The translations under genes and the position numbers were made by a program. The notes beneath the pieces were generated by a model. That model was not told where the DNA came from. It saw only the letters and a program-made list of their open reading frames with translations, and searched no databases. 64,000 bases of DNA from Idiomarina sp. MD25a (GTDB lineage Bacteria > Pseudomonadota > Gammaproteobacteria > Enterobacterales > Alteromonadaceae), in NCBI RefSeq assembly GCF_001870515.1, contig NZ_MDGT01000003.1, forward strand, positions 512,151-576,150, written 5' to 3'. Shown here piece by piece: positions 8,472 through 16,731 of the stretch (its first letter is position 1; every line of letters starts with the position of its first letter).

Positions 8472-11293
8472 ATAGTGAATTTCAGCAGCGCATTATAGCT
8501 ACTCTTGATGAGAACTGGTACTTAGAAAAGTATCCAGATGTCACAGTTGCTGGCATTACTGCTGCTGAACATTTTGTCCATCACGGTATTCAAGAGGGGC
8601 GTTGGCCTTGTGAAAATAGCGCCTACTTTCTGGAATCTTCATTGTGGGAAAATCTAGGTGACGAAGCGGAATTGTCAAAGCTTAAAGCGTCGGCAACAGA
8701 ATCAAATCTAAATGCAAGCTGGAGTAGCTTGGTTTTAGCTCGCTGGTTTCACTCCAATAATGATAAAAACAGTGCTCTGCTATATATTAATCGCTTTTTC
8801 GAATTAGATAATTGCAGCTACTGGGAAGAAGACCCGTCTCCTTATCTAATCGCGGTCAGCTTATTTGTTTCACTAGGGAAAATTGAATCAGCAAAACAGG
8901 TTTTAAGTTCTCCACACTTTAAAGAGTCCAATGATAAAACCTTATCGAATGCGATGTTGCTTAGTGGCTCAGATTTTCTAAACAAACTAAATGAAGTTTA
9001 TCAGGCTGAAAGGCATTTAAGCGCTCTTACGGTAAGAGATTCTGGTTCGCCCGCATGCTTAGACAATATTAAGGGTCACCGAACCATAGCTAGTAACATC
9101 CGTAAGCGTTGCAAAGAGAGGTCAAAAGTAAGTGTCATTATTCCACTGTTTAACGCGGAACAAACGATAGATACCGCGATTAGCTCACTATTAAATCAGA
9201 GTTGGCAGAACCTTGAAGTTTTAGTCGTGGACGACTGTTCCACAGATCAGTCAAAGCGTCGAGTCAGTCAATGGGAAGCATTAGACTCACGAGTTAGGCT
9301 AGTATCAAAAGAAAAAAATGAGGGCGCCTATTGTGCGCGCAATGACGGTTTAGCACTTGCGTCTGGTGACTTTATCACGACTCATGATGCTGATGACTGG
9401 TCTCACCCTGATAAAATCAAATGCCAAGTTATGCCGTTGCTTAACGATATGACGTTAATGGCAACCGTGAGTCACTGGGTGCGAACGAGTGAGTCCTTTT
9501 TATTTAATCATTGGCGGATCGACGGCAGCTTGATTTACCGCAATGTATCTTCGTTAATGTTCAGAAGACAAGTGCACAATGAGTTGGGGTTCTGGGACAG
9601 AGTGAACGTCAACGGGGATACTGAATTTTATTTCCGTTTAATCAAAAAGTATGGTGAAAAGGCAATCGAAGAAGTTTTGCCTAGTGTACCTTTAGCATTT
9701 GGCCGAATGCAGCATAACTCTCTTAGCAGAGCTTCAAATACTCATTTAAGAACTCAATATAAAGGCTTACGCAAAAAATATCACGATGCCTCTCAAGCTT
9801 GGCATAGAACAACAAACAACCTTTATGTAGAAAAGGCACCATCGATAAGAATGTTTGTAGCTCCCGAGGAGATGTTACGGGCTACTGAGGAACAGCATTT
9901 TCATAATAGATTACTTCTTCTCGAGGAGTCCGGCTTCTTTGATGAGAATTGGTACGCGTCTGTGTACGATGACGTGGCGAGTCAAGTAAATGATTTACTG
10001 AAGCACTTTTTTCACGACGGTCAAAGGGAGCTGAGAGATCCAAACCCGATTTTTAGTTCAAGTGGATTTAAGTATAAGTATGATCTTTTTGGTGAAAGCC
10101 AAGTTATAAACCACGCTATAAATATTGGTGTCTCAGCTAATACGCTTGTAGACATCGATGGTCTAAAATCTTGTGATACAAATGCGAGACATATCGCTTT
10201 GTTTGCTCACTGGCTGTCCCCATATTCTTTTGGTGCAGAACGTAGCTTTCTCGACGTAATTACTGCTTTAAATCACGCGGGTCACTATAAAATGACGGTT
10301 TTTCTGCCGAACGCTGCTAACTTAGATTACGTCAATCAAATAAGAAAAGAGGTGACTAAGGTCGTTTTCCTGCCGACAGTTTGGTGGACAAAAGGCCGCA
10401 GAGCGTTTTCCAGCCAGGTAAGTGTTTTATCAAAATACTTTGAAATACATGGAGTAGAGCTCTGCTATCTCAATACGTGTGTGCTATATGAACCTTTACT
10501 AGCCGGAAAAGAAGCCAATATTCCTTTGTTAATGCATGTCCGTGAGTTGCCTGAATTTGATCCGTCGTTGTGTGAAAGACTTAATGCAACACACGATGAA
10601 GTCAGAGAACATATTTTATCAAACGTTGATCGCTTCATCGTCAATTCAAATGCTGTGAAGTCATGGCTCAAAGCACAAGATGCGCGTGTTGATGTTATTC
10701 CCAACGTGAGCAATATTAACCCTGTAGATTTTGCGGATATATCGAATCGTTCAAGACTGAGAGTAGGTATAGCCAGTAGTAATGTCGAGAAAAAGGGGTT
10801 ATCAGATTTCATTGAACTGGCTGAGCGTGCTGCAAAATCAGAGTTAAAAGTCGACTTCTATATTTTCGGCCCTAAGACAGCCTACTTAGAACAACTGTTA
10901 GATCGGCTAAGTGATCGCAGTGTGGTAGCCTATGCAGGTTATAGAAGTTCCCCTGAAGATGTAATGCAAGAAATTGATATTTTGGTAAGTTTTTCTTTAT
11001 TTAAAGAGTCTTTTGGTAGAACTGTTTTAGAGGCGTTTTTGGCTGGACGAGGAGTCATTGCTTACGATTGGGGAGCGATAAGCGAGGTCTTCCCAGATGA
11101 AAGTGTGGGGCTTATCGAATATAGAAATATAGATCAAGCGTTGAAGGTATTGAGTGGGTGGTCGAATGACCGGAACAAACTTTTAAAGACTGCAAAAAGT
11201 CAGCAACAATATGCGATAGAAAAGTTTAATAAGAAGCGCTTTCAATTCAGTTTAGAAAATACATTCAACTCAATGCTATCTGATGAAAACTAG
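8468..11293 (+). CDS. Dual glycosyltransferase (GT2 + GT4) with YPDV-type repeats
   Basis: A 941-residue fusion. Residues about 13-48 hold a short module (DENWYLEKYPDV ... HFVHHGIQEGRWP). Residues about 220-430 form a GT2, GT-A domain (VSVIIPLFNAEQTID, VVDDCSTD, THDADDWSHPDKI). A second copy of the short module starts near 489 (DENWYASVYDDV ... HFFHDGQRELRDPNPIF). The C-terminal third is a GT-B, GT4-like domain (IFGPKTAYL, SLFKESFGRTVLEAFLAGRG). Two catalytic domains suggest that two consecutive linkages are made by one polypeptide. It overlaps the rmlC stop and precedes a coiled-coil protein with the same module. One domain may add rhamnose because it lies within the rml genes; this is inference. 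Confidence 0.85.
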   Translation: MNSEFQQRIIATLDENWYLEKYPDVTVAGITAAEHFVHHGIQEGRWPCENSAYFLESSLWENLGDEAELSKLKASATESNLNASWSSLVLARWFHSNNDKNSALLYINRFFELDNCSYWEEDPSPYLIAVSLFVSLGKIESAKQVLSSPHFKESNDKTLSNAMLLSGSDFLNKLNEVYQAERHLSALTVRDSGSPACLDNIKGHRTIASNIRKRCKERSKVSVIIPLFNAEQTIDTAISSLLNQSWQNLEVLVVDDCSTDQSKRRVSQWEALDSRVRLVSKEKNEGAYCARNDGLALASGDFITTHDADDWSHPDKIKCQVMPLLNDMTLMATVSHWVRTSESFLFNHWRIDGSLIYRNVSSLMFRRQVHNELGFWDRVNVNGDTEFYFRLIKKYGEKAIEEVLPSVPLAFGRMQHNSLSRASNTHLRTQYKGLRKKYHDASQAWHRTTNNLYVEKAPSIRMFVAPEEMLRATEEQHFHNRLLLLEESGFFDENWYASVYDDVASQVNDLLKHFFHDGQRELRDPNPIFSSSGFKYKYDLFGESQVINHAINIGVSANTLVDIDGLKSCDTNARHIALFAHWLSPYSFGAERSFLDVITALNHAGHYKMTVFLPNAANLDYVNQIRKEVTKVVFLPTVWWTKGRRAFSSQVSVLSKYFEIHGVELCYLNTCVLYEPLLAGKEANIPLLMHVRELPEFDPSLCERLNATHDEVREHILSNVDRFIVNSNAVKSWLKAQDARVDVIPNVSNINPVDFADISNRSRLRVGIASSNVEKKGLSDFIELAERAAKSELKVDFYIFGPKTAYLEQLLDRLSDRSVVAYAGYRSSPEDVMQEIDILVSFSLFKESFGRTVLEAFLAGRGVIAYDWGAISEVFPDESVGLIEYRNIDQALKVLSGWSNDRNKLLKTAKSQQQYAIEKFNKKRFQFSLENTFNSMLSDEN

Positions 11294-11304
11294 CAGGAAA
11301 AACG

Positions 11305-12315
11305 GTGAATAAACAAAAATTTAGACTTTATGATATCAAAGCTGCATCAGACTTGACTAAGTTAACGCTCGAGCAAAGTTGTGAGATATGGGTGTGCGAC
11401 AGCATTAGTTTTATAGCTGATCAATTGGCTAATGGCGTATCAATTGATGTTGCCGCCCGAGACTGGTTAGAAATCGCGAGCGTAGCAGAACAAACCTACA
11501 GTAAGTTCCCTGAACTCTGCGAGTTAGGCATTTTTTCGAGCGATAATATCGAGAAGGCTCAGCCTATTCATTTAGTAGTTAGTGCGCTTGAGTCATTAAA
11601 AAATACAGAAATTAGACGCTCGGCTGCATGGTTGGAAGCAAGCTGTCATGAAAGTAGGTTGAAAGCAAAGGAATATAAGTTAGATAACGAAATTGATACC
11701 TTGCTAGCGCTAGTAGGACCATTGCAGCGTGTGGGAGAGCTAGAAGGCGAACTTAAGCTCTCGTTAGAAGAAAATGACTTGCTCCTGAAACAGCTACACC
11801 TTTGTCAGGACAGAGTAATTGAGGAGTCGAGGAAGTGCAAAGAGATTGAGCTAAGAGCACAGGAAGTTCAGCAAGCCGATAAGATAGCAAAAAACTATCT
11901 TCGTCAGCTAGAGCAAGAAATAAGTGCTCGAGAGCAGCAAATCATTCAAAGTGTCGCGAAAATAAGAGAACAACCATCTCAATTAGAGCCTCCTCAAGAA
12001 CGCTTTTCGTTCCTCAAGAAAATGTTAGGTAAGAAGCCTAAACCTTTAACGAAGGAAAAAAAAGACGCTTATATACTCTCACAGTCTGACTTATTTGATA
12101 GCAATTGGTATTTATCGAAATATCCTGACGTGGCCGATTTTAAGGCAGGGCCTGTTGTCCATTATGTTAGGTGTGGCTATTTGGAAATGCGAGATCCTAG
12201 CCCATTATTTTCGACTCAAAGTTACTTAGCGAAAAATCCTGATGTAAAGGAATCAGGGCAGAATCCGCTTATTCATTACATAAAGTTTGGCAGAGCAGAA
12301 GGAAGACAAGTTTAG
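11305..12315 (+). CDS. Coiled-coil protein with C-terminal YPDV/HY/GxxEGR repeats; function unknown
   Basis: A 336-residue protein without a recognised catalytic domain. The N-terminal ~130 residues look helical. Residues about 140-220 are a strong coiled-coil candidate rich in E, Q, K and L. The C-terminus (from about 263) carries one complete and one partial copy of the short module also present twice in the upstream glycosyltransferase: [12 protein letters not shown] ... [17 protein letters not shown], then YLAKNPDV ... [13 protein letters not shown]. The start is GTG with an AGGA-like site ahead. The shared module suggests the two proteins act together, perhaps as a scaffold or acceptor-binding partner. 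No enzyme activity is claimed. Confidence 0.7.
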   Translation: MNKQKFRLYDIKAASDLTKLTLEQSCEIWVCDSISFIADQLANGVSIDVAARDWLEIASVAEQTYSKFPELCELGIFSSDNIEKAQPIHLVVSALESLKNTEIRRSAAWLEASCHESRLKAKEYKLDNEIDTLLALVGPLQRVGELEGELKLSLEENDLLLKQLHLCQDRVIEESRKCKEIELRAQEVQQADKIAKNYLRQLEQEISAREQQIIQSVAKIREQPSQLEPPQERFSFLKKMLGKKPKPLTKEKKDAYILSQSDLFDSNWYLSKYPDVADFKAGPVVHYVRCGYLEMRDPSPLFSTQSYLAKNPDVKESGQNPLIHYIKFGRAEGRQV

Positions 12316-12317
12316 TC

Positions 12318-13187
12318 ATGGCTAGAAAAGGAATAATACTTGCCGGCGGGGCCGGTTCGCGTTTACACCCGATTACTCTTGGTGTGTCGAAGCAGTTGTT
12401 ACCTGTATACGACAAACCAATGATTTATTATCCACTCTCTGTCCTTATGTTAGCCGGGATTCGTGATGTATTAATAATTACTACTCCAGAGGACAACTCT
12501 GGCTTTGCGCGTCTTTTAGGTGATGGTAGTCAGTTTGGGCTCAACATTCAGTATGAAATTCAAGAAGAACCTAAAGGCTTGGCTGAGGCATTCACAATAG
12601 GCGAAGAGTTTATAGGGACTGATAGTGTCTGCTTGGTATTGGGTGACAATATATTTCATGGTCAGCATTTTACAGAGAAGCTCCTTAAAGCTAGCCAAAA
12701 AGATGTAGGTGCGACGGTATTCGGATATTGGGTGAAAGATCCCGAACGTTTTGGCGTCGTTGATTTCGATAGCGAAGGTAACGCAGTATCAATTGAAGAA
12801 AAGCCAGAATTTCCGAAGTCTAACTATGCAGTTACGGGACTTTATTTTTACGACAATTCGGTTGTAGAGATTGCAAAAAATGTAGAGCCTTCCGCACGCG
12901 GTGAGCTTGAGATAACAAGTATCAATAACGAGTATTTGAAGCGAAAGTCACTTAGTGTTGAGAAATTTGGGCGCGGATTTGCTTGGTTAGATACAGGGAC
13001 GCATGACAGCCTTATCGAGGCCAGTCAATATGTCCAGACGGTAGAGCACCGTCAGGGATTGAAAATCGCTTGTTTGGAAGAGATCGCATGGCATCAAGGC
13101 TGGATATCTAATGATAAACTGCTGGCACAAGCGGATTCTCTGTCTAAGACTGACTATGGTGACTATTTGAAGTCATTAGTTAAATAA
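12318..13187 (+). CDS. rmlA: Glucose-1-phosphate thymidylyltransferase
   Basis: First step of dTDP-L-rhamnose synthesis: dTTP + glucose-1-phosphate to dTDP-glucose. The nucleotidyltransferase signature GGAGSRLHP is at residues 10-18. [40 protein letters not shown] and the late [14 protein letters not shown] are all RmlA hallmarks. The length (289) is normal. It is separated from rmlBDC by two genes, which is unusual but leaves the pathway complete. Confidence 0.97.
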   Translation: MARKGIILAGGAGSRLHPITLGVSKQLLPVYDKPMIYYPLSVLMLAGIRDVLIITTPEDNSGFARLLGDGSQFGLNIQYEIQEEPKGLAEAFTIGEEFIGTDSVCLVLGDNIFHGQHFTEKLLKASQKDVGATVFGYWVKDPERFGVVDFDSEGNAVSIEEKPEFPKSNYAVTGLYFYDNSVVEIAKNVEPSARGELEITSINNEYLKRKSLSVEKFGRGFAWLDTGTHDSLIEASQYVQTVEHRQGLKIACLEEIAWHQGWISNDKLLAQADSLSKTDYGDYLKSLVK

Positions 13188-13199
13188 AGAGAACTTGCA

Positions 13200-14441
13200 G
13201 TGAGTAACCATATGCCGTCACCCCATTCAGCGAGAACTGCGTTTTATCTTGGTATACCGTCAGACAAAAAAACGTTAGCTCAAATTGATAAAAACGAAAC
13301 TAAACTGGTTCTTGTAGATGCGTCGGAACAGCATGTGGTTAGCCTGAGACGCAACTATAGAAATGTTCCAAATGTGACAATAATCAATAAGGTAGTTAGC
13401 GACGTCAGTGAAGCTTGCAAGTTCTTTGAATATTCGATACCCGAGCTATCATCAATTTATAGTGCTCTAGATGCTAAGGTAGTCTTGCCGAATCTAAGGG
13501 TTGTTAGCGCTACTGAACGCATGTCTGTTGCAGTTCATGAACTAATTAATGATTTCGCGTGTGGTGAGAGCTTTGATTTGCATATCAACTTACCTGGGCA
13601 AGAGCTCCGACTATTGAAGGCTCTCAAAGATCATGGGTTGCTGAATAACTTAGCATCGCTAAGCGTCGTAAGTTGTTCAAAGCGAGTCTATTCAGAAGGG
13701 TGTCTCAAAGAAGAAGTTGTTGATTGGCTAATAACTAATCACTTTGGTATCCGAGGCACTAAAACTGTTAATCAACTTTTGCAACTTGAACGTGTCTGTT
13801 TTAAATTTGATGAAGTATCATTACAGAATTCGTTGTTAAAGAAAGAACTCAGTGCTGAAAAAGAAAAAAGTAAGAAATTGTCGGCGCTTAATAGAGAGCT
13901 CAATAGAAAACTCTCAAACTCAGCGAGCGAATATACTGACACTTGTCAGATTCAAAACAACATAAATAAGACAGTAAAATCGAGCAAGTTAAGTCTACCC
14001 GACATAGTTAGTAAGGATAGTGAGCTTAAGGCTGCCGTAGAAAGTTGGCTGGAGGGCCACTTCTTGCATCTGATAGAGCTTGACAACGCTAGCCTCGCCG
14101 ATAAAGCAAATCGGGAGTTGCTGGTACTACTGGCAGCTACAGGGTATCAGTTTAAAGATGACGCGAAGAATGAAGAAAGGTGCGTGAATTTGGCGTCGAG
14201 ATGGGGAATTTCTGACGCTCATATAAAAGCAATGCTCATGACTGGAGTTTATATCCGTCTGGCAAGAGCAAATGCATTGATGGGAAAAGTGGACGAAACT
14301 AAGAGCTTTTTCAGAAGGTCGCTAACGGACGGCATCTTCGGTGTTGAGAACATTGAGGACTGGCTAACTAAGCGAACGAAGAATCAGCTTATTGATATCA
14401 TGGATGAAACTAGCATAAGGATATTTTTGACAGATGAATAG
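13200..14441 (+). CDS. Unknown protein with degenerate methyltransferase-like N-terminus and coiled coil
   Basis: A 413-residue protein not assigned to a family with confidence. Residues about 15-165 resemble the later part of an FkbM-type methyltransferase fold (LVDASEQHVVSLRRNYRNV, then an NKVVSDVSEACKFFEYSIPELSSIY segment). No glycine-rich SAM-binding loop is visible, so methyl transfer is doubtful. Residues about 200-235 are a lysine/glutamate-rich coiled-coil candidate. The C-terminal ~140 residues look helical, possibly TPR-like. GTG at 13200 follows an AGAGAA site; an ATG at 13212 is an alternative start. It sits between rmlA and the WbpM-like gene. Confidence 0.55.
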   Translation: MSNHMPSPHSARTAFYLGIPSDKKTLAQIDKNETKLVLVDASEQHVVSLRRNYRNVPNVTIINKVVSDVSEACKFFEYSIPELSSIYSALDAKVVLPNLRVVSATERMSVAVHELINDFACGESFDLHINLPGQELRLLKALKDHGLLNNLASLSVVSCSKRVYSEGCLKEEVVDWLITNHFGIRGTKTVNQLLQLERVCFKFDEVSLQNSLLKKELSAEKEKSKKLSALNRELNRKLSNSASEYTDTCQIQNNINKTVKSSKLSLPDIVSKDSELKAAVESWLEGHFLHLIELDNASLADKANRELLVLLAATGYQFKDDAKNEERCVNLASRWGISDAHIKAMLMTGVYIRLARANALMGKVDETKSFFRRSLTDGIFGVENIEDWLTKRTKNQLIDIMDETSIRIFLTDE

Positions 14442-14470
14442 CATAAACAGCTTAAGAAATGGGAATAGCA

Positions 14471-15505
14471 ATGAAACACCTAAGAAACAAGTCGGTTGTC
14501 GTTACCGGATGCTGTGGAACCGTTGGTTCTGAGCTTGTTAAGCAATTACTTGAGCAATTCGAGGTTGGCCACTTAATCGGCATCGATAACAACGAGTCTG
14601 AGCTGTTTTTTATTCAGCAAGAATACCAAAATAATAAAAACGCGAGCTTTTACCTAGGCGATATGCGAGACAAGGAAAAGCTAACACAACTATTTAAGGG
14701 TGTGGATGTCGTTTTTCATTCTGCTGCCTATAAGCACGTAGTGCTTTGTGAGCGTTCTCCATATGACGCAGTCCAAACAAATATTATAGGCGTCCAAAAT
14801 ATTATTGAAGCAGCCAATGCCGCTGAAGTTGAGCGCGTGATTTTCACGAGTTCGGATAAAGCGGTTAATCCAACCAACGTAATGGGCACATCGAAATTGA
14901 TGGGCGAACGCCTAATTACTGCTGCAAACAACTCGTATCGAAACACTAAAACAATATTCAGTTCTACCCGCTTTGGCAACGTTTTAGGCTCTCGTGGTTC
15001 TGTTATTCCAATTTTTAAAAACCAGATTAAAAAGGGTGGTCCAGTTACTCTGACTGATCCGGGGATGACTCGGTTTATCATGAGTATAGAGGAAGCTACT
15101 AAGCTAGTTATCGACTCAAGCATTTTGGCCAAAGGTGGCGAAGTTTTCGTTACAAAAATGCCTGTTATTCGCATTAAAGACCTCGCCGAGTGCATGATCG
15201 AACAATTAGCAGAGAAGTACGGTCACAATCCTGAAGATATCAAGGTCGAAACGATTGGTTCTAAGCCTGGCGAGAAACTTTATGAGGAGCTCATGAGTGG
15301 TGAAGAAACACGCCGCACAATAGAGCTTGAGAGCTATTTCTCGGTGCGTCCTGCTTTCGATAGTATCTACGAAAATATCGATTACGATTATCCTGGCAAG
15401 TTAAACGACAGTATTGATAATCCATACAATTCAGAATTTGAGACACCGTTAAGCAAAGAACAGTTAACGGCGTTTTTACAAGAACACAACTTGCTAGAAG
15501 ATTAA
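14471..15505 (+). CDS. WbpM/CapD-like nucleotide-sugar 4,6-dehydratase
   Basis: Short-chain dehydrogenase, probably a UDP-N-acetylglucosamine-type 4,6-dehydratase of the WbpM/FlaA1/CapD group, lacking the N-terminal membrane domain of full WbpM. The glycine-rich loop TGCCGTVG is at residues 12-19, and HSAAYKHVVLCERSPYDAVQTN is characteristic. The active site reads SSDKAVNPTNVMGTSK with M138 in place of the usual tyrosine and K142, the S-M-K arrangement of WbpM-type enzymes. ATG 14471 has a GGGAA site; an in-frame ATG at 14459 lacks one. It is followed by the sulfoquinovose synthase homologue. No sugar aminotransferase is present in the window, so the final product sugar is unclear. Confidence 0.85.
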   Translation: MKHLRNKSVVVTGCCGTVGSELVKQLLEQFEVGHLIGIDNNESELFFIQQEYQNNKNASFYLGDMRDKEKLTQLFKGVDVVFHSAAYKHVVLCERSPYDAVQTNIIGVQNIIEAANAAEVERVIFTSSDKAVNPTNVMGTSKLMGERLITAANNSYRNTKTIFSSTRFGNVLGSRGSVIPIFKNQIKKGGPVTLTDPGMTRFIMSIEEATKLVIDSSILAKGGEVFVTKMPVIRIKDLAECMIEQLAEKYGHNPEDIKVETIGSKPGEKLYEELMSGEETRRTIELESYFSVRPAFDSIYENIDYDYPGKLNDSIDNPYNSEFETPLSKEQLTAFLQEHNLLED

Positions 15506-15533
15506 GTAACTTAACAAAACTAAGGGTCAAAAG

Positions 15534-16724
15534 ATGTCACAACATATTCTTATTTTAGGTGGTGATGGCTACCTAGGCTGGCCAACAGCAATGTACTTTT
15601 CACAACGTGGTTACGAAGTGACCGTAGTTGATAATTACCTTCGCCGTCACGCTTGCAATGAAATCGATGTCGGTATGCTATACCCCGTACCTACTCTGCA
15701 AGAGCGCGCAAAAATTTGGCACGAGCACACGGGTAAAGAAATCAAGGTCGTGATCGGAGATTTAACTGATCCCGAAGTCATGCGCTCACTATTTGACGGT
15801 AGCGTTAAGTATCAGTGGGCGGTAAACCCTGAGTTTACAGGTATTCCAGAAACAGTCGTTCACTATGCTGAGCAGCCCTCTGCTCCATACTCGTTGATGG
15901 ATTACAAGCACGCGGATATCACTATCACGAATAACCTGCGTGTTACTAATAACTTGGTATTTGCGGTTCGGGATTTTTCGCGTGATACGCATATTATTAA
16001 GTTAGGTACCATGGGCGAATACGGTACACCGAACATTGACATCGAAGAAGGTTGGCTGGAGATCGAACATAAAGGACGCAAAGGCAAGTTCTTGTTCCCG
16101 CGCCAGGCAGGCTCTTTGTACCATACGACTAAGGTAATGGACACTGATTTAATGTGGTTCGCAGTTCGTATGTGGGACCTTAAGGTAACTGACCTGATGC
16201 AAGGTCCTGTATATGGCAATGAAACTGAAGAGTCCGCAATTGACGATCGTTTAAAAACGCTCTTTAACTACGATGAAGTATTCGGAACCGTTGTTAATCG
16301 GTTTGTAGTGCAAGCTGTGGCAGGCTACCCGTTGACTGTATATGGGCAAGGTGGTCAAACAAGAGGGTATCTAAACATTAAGGATACTTTGCAGTGTGTT
16401 CACAAGTCGACAGAGACACCTGCTGACAAAGGTGAACTCCGTATCTTCAACCAAATTATGGAAACATTTAGTGTTAAGGACCTTGCGGAAATTACCAAGC
16501 GAGTTGGTGATAAAATGGGTCTAAATGTAGAAGTCAAGAGCATCGAGAACCCGCGTAAGGAAGCCGAAGAGCATTATTATAATCCAACTTACCAAGGGCT
16601 GGTTAATATTGGTGTTGAACCGCATTACTTAACTGATGACGTAATGGAGCAGATGCTTCGAGTTGCCGAGCACTACAAAGGAAACATCCGTAATGATGTT
16701 ATTTTCCGCGGTGTTAAGTGGTAA
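15534..16724 (+). CDS. UDP-sulfoquinovose synthase (SQD1/SqdB/Agl3-like)
   Basis: Extended short-chain dehydrogenase that in known relatives condenses UDP-glucose with sulfite to UDP-sulfoquinovose, creating a carbon-sulfur bond. The NAD loop GGDGYLG is at residues 9-15. The SQD1-type active site is visible as T159 in KLGTMGEYGTPNIDIEEG and Y196-HTT-K200. QPSAPYS, VYGQGGQTRGYLNIKDT, NPRKEAEEHYYNP and GVEPHYL are further SQD1 hallmarks. The 396-residue length matches bacterial SqdB. The neighbours are capsule glycosyltransferases, not lipid-synthesis genes, so the product is probably destined for polysaccharide. Sulfite sources (a persulfide-dioxygenase-like gene and cysH) lie about 11 kb downstream. 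Confidence 0.92.
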   Translation: MSQHILILGGDGYLGWPTAMYFSQRGYEVTVVDNYLRRHACNEIDVGMLYPVPTLQERAKIWHEHTGKEIKVVIGDLTDPEVMRSLFDGSVKYQWAVNPEFTGIPETVVHYAEQPSAPYSLMDYKHADITITNNLRVTNNLVFAVRDFSRDTHIIKLGTMGEYGTPNIDIEEGWLEIEHKGRKGKFLFPRQAGSLYHTTKVMDTDLMWFAVRMWDLKVTDLMQGPVYGNETEESAIDDRLKTLFNYDEVFGTVVNRFVVQAVAGYPLTVYGQGGQTRGYLNIKDTLQCVHKSTETPADKGELRIFNQIMETFSVKDLAEITKRVGDKMGLNVEVKSIENPRKEAEEHYYNPTYQGLVNIGVEPHYLTDDVMEQMLRVAEHYKGNIRNDVIFRGVKW

Positions 16725-16731
16725 AGGTTAG

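Noticed and set aside
14728-15195. 155-codon reverse open frame within the WbpM-like gene
   Set aside because: It lies wholly inside a strongly supported gene on the other strand and its translation resembles no protein family.
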